Shown: piece by piece, positions 31,610 through 37,293 of the stretch
Position numbering within the stretch: position 1 is the first letter of the stretch
How the letters are laid out: every line of letters starts with the position of its first letter
Assembly: GCA_018814825.1 (NCBI GenBank)
Contig: JAHIYJ010000041.1
Location: 1 to 37,293, forward strand
Origin: Candidatus Omnitrophota bacterium
Lineage (GTDB): Bacteria > Omnitrophota > Gorgyraeia > Gorgyraeales > Gorgyraeaceae
Reading direction: 5' to 3'
DNA: 37,293 nt
The notes under the pieces: model-generated
What the model saw: only the letters and a program-made list of their open reading frames with translations
The model's database searches: none
What the model was told of the DNA's origin: nothing
Position numbers and translations under genes: made by a program

Positions 31610-33159
31610 TTTTTATTCCCCAATCTTTTTCTCCAGGCTACTCTTACCATAATGGCCAGTGTCAATATCATAGCCAGGAGCATAAGCCTTATGCCAAGGA
31701 CATAGGGTTTGTCAGCCTGGCTTACACCTTTCATCATTATAACAGGTATCCCCTCCTGGTAAAACCAGAACCCCAGTATGCAAAATAAGAATAAAGGCGT
31801 GATGTATTTGATGATAAATTTGTAGATCCGCGGGATCTTCATATCGGCGCCGTGGTGTATCTCTTCCCACGCCTTTCCTATGCCGAATATCCAGCCAAAG
31901 AGTATAGTCTCCACTGTTGCGAAAAGAACCAGGCAGAATGTCCCTCCCCAGAAATCCAGCTCGTTTACCACGCCGTGTTTCAAAAAGAATATTGCCGGCT
32001 GGCACAGTATAAAAGAGATCACGCTGAATATTATGACAGCCTTTTTCTTTGATATGTTAAATTCATCCTCAAGGAACGCGATGCTTGGCTGAGCCATTGA
32101 TACAGAGGAAGTTATTCCAGCTAGGAACAGAAGGGTGAACCACATGCAGCCGAAAAACGCGCTCAGAGCGATCCTCTGGAATATTAAAGGCATGGTCACG
32201 AAGCCAAGATTGAACGCTCCGTCCGCGGCTATTTGTTGTATCTGATGCGGCCCAAAGAATACATAGGCCGCCGGTATCACGATTGAAGAGCCTATTATAA
32301 TCTCTGCAAATTCATTTGTACTGGCTGCCGTAAGACCTGAAAGCGCCACATCGTCCGTTTTCTTAAGATAACTCGCGTATGTCAATATCACGCCCATGCC
32401 GACGCTAAGCGTGAAAAATATCTGCCCAGCGGCCGCGAGCCACACCTTAGCGCTTTTAAGAGCCGCGAAATCAGGATTCCATAAAAAGCCCAGGCCGTTA
32501 ATGATATTCCAGTCAGGCCTTGCCGCCTCAGGCGCCCCCAGTGTCAGTACTCTGACCGCTATTATTATCCCGAATACGAAAAGAGTGGGTATCGCGATTT
32601 TGCATAATCTCTCAATTCCGCCTGATATACCTTTATATATAATAATGATATTCACCGCGAAGGTGATCAGGAAGAATATATACGCCGATTGTATATTAGA
32701 AAAAAACTGGTTTTTCTCAATGCCCTGGAACCCTTTCAAAAGAGACAGCATGGTGTTCTGGTCAGTGACCTGGCCGTATTTTCCAACGGCTGAAAAAACA
32801 GCGTAAGCAAGTGTCCAGGAGGCTATGTAATTATAATAGATAAAGATGACAAGCGGTCCGAAAATTCCTATAACGCCGAAGTATTTTATGAACCTGTTTT
32901 TGCGCCACATGTTATGGAAAATGCCCGGGGCGGTGCCATGCCCAAACCCGCCGCCAAACCTGCCGACCGTCCACTCGATCCACATAAGAGGGACACCTAA
33001 TAAGAGGAGGGAGATAAAGTAAGGTATCATGAAAGCTCCACCGCCATTCTGAGCCGCCTGCACCGGGAACCTCAGAAAATTCCCAAGCCCCACAGCGCTC
33101 CCCGAGACAGCCATTATGATACCAAGCCTGGATTTCCAGGCGTCACGTTTCTTCTGCAT
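31606..33159 (-). CDS. Sodium-dependent NSS-family (SNF/LeuT-like) amino-acid transporter
   Basis: A 517-aa inner-membrane symporter with about 11-12 helices. TM1 carries GSAVGLGNFLRFP (20-32) and GGGAFMIPY, the unwound Na+/substrate region; TM8 has the serine-rich ITSSVSMAQP. I choose ATG 33159 rather than an upstream TTG at 33195, because the -35 box of a consensus promoter overlaps that TTG. Substrate probably methionine, alanine or another neutral amino acid, by analogy with MetP. Confidence 0.92.
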   Translation of the reverse strand: MQKKRDAWKSRLGIIMAVSGSAVGLGNFLRFPVQAAQNGGGAFMIPYFISLLLLGVPLMWIEWTVGRFGGGFGHGTAPGIFHNMWRKNRFIKYFGVIGIFGPLVIFIYYNYIASWTLAYAVFSAVGKYGQVTDQNTMLSLLKGFQGIEKNQFFSNIQSAYIFFLITFAVNIIIIYKGISGGIERLCKIAIPTLFVFGIIIAVRVLTLGAPEAARPDWNIINGLGFLWNPDFAALKSAKVWLAAAGQIFFTLSVGMGVILTYASYLKKTDDVALSGLTAASTNEFAEIIIGSSIVIPAAYVFFGPHQIQQIAADGAFNLGFVTMPLIFQRIALSAFFGCMWFTLLFLAGITSSVSMAQPSIAFLEDEFNISKKKAVIIFSVISFILCQPAIFFLKHGVVNELDFWGGTFCLVLFATVETILFGWIFGIGKAWEEIHHGADMKIPRIYKFIIKYITPLFLFCILGFWFYQEGIPVIMMKGVSQADKPYVLGIRLMLLAMILTLAIMVRVAWRKRLGNKK

Positions 33160-33166
33160 ATAAAAA

Positions 33167-33195
33167 ATTATACTTTGTAAATTTACGTCTGTCAA
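33167..33195 (-). promoter_or_regulatory. Consensus promoter of the NSS gene, predicted leaderless
   Basis: On the minus strand TTGACA (33195-33190), exactly 17 nt, TATAAT (33172-33167): a perfect sigma-70 promoter. Only seven bases (TTTTTAT) separate the -10 box from the ATG, with no ribosome-binding site. Confidence 0.8.
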
Positions 33196-33224
33196 CTTAT
33201 CCAGGGTTTAACCTGGACATCTTA

Positions 33225-33252
33225 TTGACATATATAATATATGGGTTAGAAT
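33225..33252 (+). promoter_or_regulatory. Promoter of the helicase-nuclease gene
   Basis: TTGACA (33225-33230), 16-nt spacer, TAGAAT (33247-33252). The ATG is 12 nt further on and has no ribosome-binding site, so the leader would be about five bases. Confidence 0.6.
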
Positions 33253-33264
33253 ATAACTATTATT

Positions 33265-36200
33265 ATGGCAAGCTTTGAATGTTTTTATAAAGAACTCAAT
33301 GACGAGCAGAAACAGGCTGTGGATACTATAGAAGGCCCGATTCTGGTCCTTGCAGGGCCTGGTACCGGCAAGACCCAGCTTTTATCTGTCCGCGCAGCAA
33401 ATATCATTCGCCGCAAGAAGGTCCTTCCGGAAAATATCCTCATACTCACATATACAAACGCCGCAGCAAAGACCATGAAAGAACGCCTGGCAAAGATAAT
33501 AGGCATAAGAGGTTATGATGTCCAGGTGGGCACATTCCATGCGTTTGCAAATTCCATTATACTCGACTCCGAAGAGGCGGCAAACTATATCCAGGACAGG
33601 ATCCAGATCACTGACATAGAAAAGGTGAAAGCCCTTGAGTGCATACTGGACCACACGCAGGGCATTTCAGACATACGGCCTTTCAGGGCCCCGTATAATT
33701 ATATCCAGGAACTCCAGACAAGGATAAGTGAACTCAAGAGAGAAGGATTAAACCCCGAGGAATTTTCAAAATATGTAAAAACACTCAAGTCCGACGGGAT
33801 ATACGTTGAAGAAAAACATGTACCAAAGATAAAGGCCCTCGCGACAGTATATGAGCAATACGAGGCCCTTAAGGAAGGGAAGAACAAGGAAATCTTTGAC
33901 AGTCGGGGCCGCTATGACTTTGATGATATGATCATGCTGGCTACAGAGGCCCTCAGTAATGAAAAATTCCTGAAGAGAAAATATGAAGAGATGTTCAAAT
34001 TTATAATGGTCGACGAATTTCAGGATACTAATGGCGGTCAGCTCAGGTTCCTTTTTTCTCTGCTCGGCCCGGATAACCCCAACCTCTGCTGTGTCGGAGA
34101 CGATGACCAGTCTATATACAGGTTTCAGGGCGCCAGCGTAGGTAATTTTAAGGAACTAAAGAATAAATTCCAGAAAAAACTCAATGTAATTTCGCTTAGA
34201 AAGAACTATCGCTCTTCAAAAGAGATAATCGACCTTGCCCAGGACCTGATAAAGGCGGTGCCTGAGGAGGAAAGGACAGAGCTAAAATCCCTGATACCGG
34301 TAAAGGACTTCAAGAAAAAATCAATTGAGTCCTGGGAATTCACGACTGAGGAAGAAGAGCTCTGCTTTATAGTAGAAAAGATAAGAGGATTCAAAAAGCA
34401 GATCGAAGAGTCAAAGGAACTCTTGCTTGAAGAAAGGAAGTTTCCCTACAATAATATAGCGCTTCTTGTAAGAAAAAGAAACCTTATCCCCAAGGTTATA
34501 GATAAATTCCTGCAGGCAGGTATCCCCTACGCTACTGATGGCAGGGAAGATATACGTTCGGAGCCGCGCGTGCGACAGATGCTTGACATCCTTGAACTGG
34601 CTACTCTCAACCCTGAAAATTTTGAGGATAGGGATAGGATCCTATATAAAGTGCTGGTCGCCGATTATTATAGGATAAAACACGGGGATATATTGAAATT
34701 TATGGAATCCGTAAATAGGAAGAAAAAGCAGGATAGAACCACATCACTTCTATCCGAATTTTTAAAGGAGAGATCTCAGATCCCCGAGATTGAAAAGGCC
34801 AGAGACGCGATAGGGAAGCTATTGTCAGCCGCCCCATTCAAGCCTGCTCATACTGTTCTAATGGATTATATTAAGTCCGCCGGTATTTTTAAATTCACAC
34901 TCGAGAAGTACGACAAAGATGACGTCGTGAAAATAAGGGAGCTCAGGGCCTTAGCGTCTTTTGTGAATATGGTAAAGGAGGCTGACCTTTCAAATCCTGG
35001 CCTGAGCCTGGCGGATCTGGTCGAGGAGATAAGGACACGCAAGGAGCATAACATGCCTCTCCAGGGAGCGCTTGTGACTATGACTCAGGATGGCGTCAGG
35101 ATATTTACTGCGCACGGTTCAAAAGGGCAGGAATTTCACAGTGTTATCATACCGTTCTGTCTGCAGGACAAGAGCTGGCCCATAAAACCAAGGCCAGCCA
35201 CTATACCCCTGCCTCCTGAATTATTAAAGACCATAGAGAAGGTGGATGACAAGGCAAGAATAAAACAGCTTCAGTATTTTGACGAGACAAGGCTTTTTTA
35301 CGTTGCAGTCAGCAGGGCCAGAACTAACGTGCTCTTCACGGTCAGTCCGAGCGAAAAGGATATTAGCAGTTCATTCCTGCATCACCTGGACATAGAGACC
35401 AGGACGCAGCATCCGGATGAAGAAAATATCCTGGAAATGTCTCTTAAAAAGACAGAACAGCCCGATCCTTTTATAGGCACCGAAGAGGTCCTGAGGGACA
35501 TGATCGAGGTAATTTCCCTTAACCCCACGAGCCTCAATAACTACCTGAGATGCAGGAGGAAATTTCTCTATGACAATGTCCTGATGCTGCCCGGCCCTAA
35601 AAAAAAGAGCCTGATCTTTGGAAACTCGGTCCACAGCGGTCTTGAGCATTTGTACAGAGAGTACATGAGGACCGGTGTGTTTCCTGATTTTCAATTTTTC
35701 AAGGATAGGTTTATCAAGAACCTGAAGTTTCAGGGGCTCGATAAATCTATGGAACGCAGTTGCCTGGACCAGTTCGAGGGATTGCGTAAATATTATGACA
35801 GGATTTCCGCGCACCCCATCAAGCCTCTGGGTCTCGAGAACAGGATGCCCATAAATATAGACGGCATTGTCTTCACTGGAAAATATGATAAACTCGAACT
35901 CGAAGATGAGGAAAAAGGGCTTGTGCGCGTGGTGGATTATAAGACCGGCCAGCCCAAGAATCACGCCGCAGGTATGCATGGAGTCAGGAGTCTTGAAGAC
36001 GAGTCATGCGATGAATACCTGCGCCAGCTAGTTTGCTATAAGCTGCTTTATGAACGCGATAAGACCCGTGAACAGAGGGAGCTTTCGGTGAGCCACGGTG
36101 CCCTGGTGTTCGTAGAGCCTGCGAAAGAAGATATACGCAAGTATGGCATAAAAAAAGGAGAACCGACGGAATTCAAGATAGAGATAAGCGATGATATGGT

Positions 36201-36327
36201 AGATGAGATGGTGTCGATAATAAAGAACTCATGGAGAAACATGCAGGACCTGAGTTTTGAAAAACTAGAGAAAAAGGATTCTAAAAAATGCGGGTATTGT
36301 GATTTTGATTATATATGCTGGGGATAG
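33265..36327 (+). CDS. UvrD/Rep-type helicase fused to Fe-S PD-(D/E)XK nuclease
   Basis: A 1020-aa DNA-repair protein. The superfamily 1A helicase part shows Walker A GPGTGKT (31-37), TYTNAAAKTM, GTFHAFA, Walker B VDEFQDT (249-255), DDQSIYRFQGA (280-290), LRKNYRSS and a later TAHGSKGQEFHSV and VAVSRA. The C-terminal part is a RecB/AddB-like nuclease with VVDYKTGQ (D891, K893) and an iron-sulfur staple: C763 (YLRCRRKF) and C1009, C1012, C1018. It probably processes DNA ends or recombination intermediates. It overlaps no neighbour upstream. Confidence 0.9.
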   Translation: MASFECFYKELNDEQKQAVDTIEGPILVLAGPGTGKTQLLSVRAANIIRRKKVLPENILILTYTNAAAKTMKERLAKIIGIRGYDVQVGTFHAFANSIILDSEEAANYIQDRIQITDIEKVKALECILDHTQGISDIRPFRAPYNYIQELQTRISELKREGLNPEEFSKYVKTLKSDGIYVEEKHVPKIKALATVYEQYEALKEGKNKEIFDSRGRYDFDDMIMLATEALSNEKFLKRKYEEMFKFIMVDEFQDTNGGQLRFLFSLLGPDNPNLCCVGDDDQSIYRFQGASVGNFKELKNKFQKKLNVISLRKNYRSSKEIIDLAQDLIKAVPEEERTELKSLIPVKDFKKKSIESWEFTTEEEELCFIVEKIRGFKKQIEESKELLLEERKFPYNNIALLVRKRNLIPKVIDKFLQAGIPYATDGREDIRSEPRVRQMLDILELATLNPENFEDRDRILYKVLVADYYRIKHGDILKFMESVNRKKKQDRTTSLLSEFLKERSQIPEIEKARDAIGKLLSAAPFKPAHTVLMDYIKSAGIFKFTLEKYDKDDVVKIRELRALASFVNMVKEADLSNPGLSLADLVEEIRTRKEHNMPLQGALVTMTQDGVRIFTAHGSKGQEFHSVIIPFCLQDKSWPIKPRPATIPLPPELLKTIEKVDDKARIKQLQYFDETRLFYVAVSRARTNVLFTVSPSEKDISSSFLHHLDIETRTQHPDEENILEMSLKKTEQPDPFIGTEEVLRDMIEVISLNPTSLNNYLRCRRKFLYDNVLMLPGPKKKSLIFGNSVHSGLEHLYREYMRTGVFPDFQFFKDRFIKNLKFQGLDKSMERSCLDQFEGLRKYYDRISAHPIKPLGLENRMPINIDGIVFTGKYDKLELEDEEKGLVRVVDYKTGQPKNHAAGMHGVRSLEDESCDEYLRQLVCYKLLYERDKTREQRELSVSHGALVFVEPAKEDIRKYGIKKGEPTEFKIEISDDMVDEMVSIIKNSWRNMQDLSFEKLEKKDSKKCGYCDFDYICWG

Positions 36328-36340
36328 GAGGATAACAGAA

Positions 36341-36937
36341 ATGAAAAACAGGCTTTACTCTCTATGTATTGTTTTTACGGGAATGTTTTTATTGTGCGGG
36401 TGCAATATTGTACCAAAATCGGTCCAGTATCAGAATGAGGAAAAAGACCTTGTGGGTAATACCGAGATGGCGAATCCGCGCGTTGAGGAGATACAGATAG
36501 CCCTTACCAGCCTAGGATATTATACCGGGACAAAGGACGGCAGGATGGGTCAGAAAACGCGGGAGGCTATAAAAGATTTCCAGGAGTCTATAGGCGTGAA
36601 GCCCACCGGGTATATAGATGAGATTACCCTGCGTCAGATAGAGGATACAAGGAGGGCCAGGGAGCAGAAAGAGCTGGAGAAAATTTATTCTTCCGTGGAA
36701 GTACGCAGAGCGTTTCCTGAAAAAAGCACCTCTCTTGTCTCGGGATCAAAATGGACAGTAAGGGATATTCAGGCCGCCCTTAAAAACGCAGGCTTTGATC
36801 CAGGTTCGATAGACGGCAAACTCGGCCCCAGGACACAGCAGGCGATAAAAGAATTCCAGAGGACAAAGGGCCTGAAGATAGACGGCAAGGTAGGTCTACA
36901 GACATGGGAAGAGCTAAGTAAGTACTTGAAGAAATAA
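36341..36937 (+). CDS. Lipoprotein with two peptidoglycan-binding domains
   Basis: A 198-aa protein. The lipoprotein signal ends LLCGC (Cys about 21). Two PG_binding_1 repeats follow: about 44-98 (IQIALTSLGYYTGTKDGRMG...TREAIKDFQ) and about 141-196 (IQAALKNAGFDPGSIDGKLG...TQQAIKEFQ). It likely anchors to or senses the cell wall. I choose ATG 36341, preceded by GGAGG; an upstream in-frame start overlaps the helicase gene. Confidence 0.85.
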   Translation: MKNRLYSLCIVFTGMFLLCGCNIVPKSVQYQNEEKDLVGNTEMANPRVEEIQIALTSLGYYTGTKDGRMGQKTREAIKDFQESIGVKPTGYIDEITLRQIEDTRRAREQKELEKIYSSVEVRRAFPEKSTSLVSGSKWTVRDIQAALKNAGFDPGSIDGKLGPRTQQAIKEFQRTKGLKIDGKVGLQTWEELSKYLKK

Positions 36938-36939
36938 CT

Positions 36940-36957
36940 TTACCAAAAAATTGGTAA
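36940..36957. other. Small hairpin after the lipoprotein gene
   Basis: TTACCAA (36940-36946), AAAA loop, TTGGTAA (36951-36957). No T tract; at best a weak terminator or processing site. Confidence 0.4.
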
Positions 36958-36975
36958 CAATTCAGCTATCCTGAG

Positions 36976-37007
36976 ACCGTAGGGCAGGTTTAAACCTGCC
37001 CTACGGT
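36976..37007. repeat. Perfect 32-bp palindrome
   Basis: ACCGTAGGGCAGGTTT followed directly by its exact reverse complement. Palindromes of the type GTAGGGCAGGTTTAAACCTGCCCTAC are common dispersed repeats in several bacterial groups, as far as I recall. It lies between the lipoprotein gene and the promoter of the last gene. Confidence 0.85.
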
Positions 37008-37059
37008 ATGAATAGCGTCATAATACTTTACATGGCTGAACGGTTACAAAAATTGACCA

Positions 37060-37088
37060 TTGACAAAACAGACTTTAAATGGTATAAG
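37060..37088 (+). promoter_or_regulatory. Promoter of the last gene
   Basis: TTGACA (37060-37065), 17-nt spacer, TATAAG (37083-37088) with a TGG extension directly before it. Confidence 0.7.
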
Positions 37089-37122
37089 AAAATGATAAAA
37101 CGGTATGTTGGAAGGAGGGGAA

Positions 37123-37293
37123 ATGGGTAAATATATAACAGTGCTTGGTGGTTTAATCTGTATTATCATCGGGATATGGGGGATATTGGCGTGGAAGTGG
37201 AATTTTATAGCCTTATTAAAGGGCTGCTTGCCCCCTATACTTGCCTTGGGAGGCCTCGCGGCGTTTTTTGCCGGGATCAGTGAGATAAAAGAC
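37123..37293 (+). CDS. Small membrane protein, incomplete at window edge
   Basis: The first 57 codons of an open frame starting MGKYITVLGGLICIIIGIWG after ribosome-binding site GGAAGGAGGGG. Two hydrophobic helices (about 5-20 and 32-51) flank a short KWNF loop; the visible part ends GISEIKD, which is likely near the true C-terminus. Not identified; similar short two-helix proteins seem common in Omnitrophota-like genomes. Confidence 0.6.
   Translation, partial: MGKYITVLGGLICIIIGIWGILAWKWNFIALLKGCLPPILALGGLAAFFAGISEIKD

Noticed and set aside
35371-35979. 202-codon minus-strand frame inside the helicase-nuclease gene
   Set aside because: It overlaps the conserved nuclease domain, has no ribosome-binding site and no recognisable domain.
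1-37293. CRISPR array, tRNA, rRNA or insertion sequence
   Set aside because: I saw no regularly spaced direct repeats, no tRNA cloverleaf with conserved TTCRA loop, no rRNA signature and no transposase or integrase gene.

Overview
The window looks like chromosomal DNA from a Gram-negative, mostly anaerobic bacterium. Evidence: a lipoprotein, OprB-like and other outer-membrane beta-barrel proteins and TatC; oxygen/NO defence by class III hybrid cluster protein, high-molecular-weight rubredoxin and rubrerythrin; FeoAB iron uptake and a Thi4-type thiazole synthase. Gene style (AT-leaning, many ATA/AGG codons, ATGA overlaps, a large cellobiose-phosphorylase-like protein, a short membrane protein at the right end) reminds me of Omnitrophota (OP3), but this placement is a guess.

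Layout. 1-2372: fur-feoA-feoB, ferrous iron uptake. 2485-5056: a consensus promoter, a strongly enlarged TPP riboswitch with terminator and visible antiterminator, then thiM-thiE-thi4. 5126-5578: Spy/CpxP-like periplasmic protein. 5686-8241: a DUF134 regulator with a perfect palindrome at its promoter, an ArsP/DUF318 permease, a cytoplasmic CPKC thioredoxin-like protein, an exported CANC ArsF-like protein and a half-size UPF0016 protein, probably a metal/metalloid or thiol-relay operon. 8305-8994: tatC. 9010-14614: an Rrf2 (NsrR/IscR-like) regulator followed by about ten co-directional stress genes (hcp, Hrb, rubrerythrin, flavoprotein, ferritin-like protein, glutaredoxin, Ogg2 glycosylase), plus two tiny remnants: a 30-codon ferredoxin and a 20-codon start of a flavodiiron protein. 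14788-18060: 1090-aa cellobiose-phosphorylase-like protein. 18121-22320: nikR with a dyad operator, an OprB-like porin and an ECF-type NikMNQO nickel importer. 22317-23201 (-): era. 23482-26759: EamA half-transporter, nadE, small membrane protein, D,D-carboxypeptidase. 26776-27480: beta-barrel protein whose signal peptide is built on a heptanucleotide tandem repeat. 27464-30072 (-): LarA-family nickel-pincer enzyme and a GlcD/D-lactate-dehydrogenase-like flavoenzyme. 30105-31460: AAA ATPase and ferredoxin. 31511-33159 (-): NSS transporter plus a 32-aa MetS-like small subunit. 33265-36937: UvrD-like helicase/Fe-S nuclease fusion and a peptidoglycan-binding lipoprotein. 37123-end: start of a small membrane protein.

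Themes. Metal homeostasis links several loci: Fur/Feo, NikR/NikMNQO and a nickel-pincer LarA homologue that would use the nickel. The Rrf2 regulon looks like an O2/NO defence unit that has lost its flavodiiron protein. The intergenic DNA carries at least two families of dispersed palindromes. Several genes have good promoters whose -10 box lies only 5-12 nt before the start codon with no ribosome-binding site, suggesting leaderless transcripts. The most unusual element is the TPP riboswitch at 2529-2837, with about 100 nt and 74 nt inserted in the conserved core.
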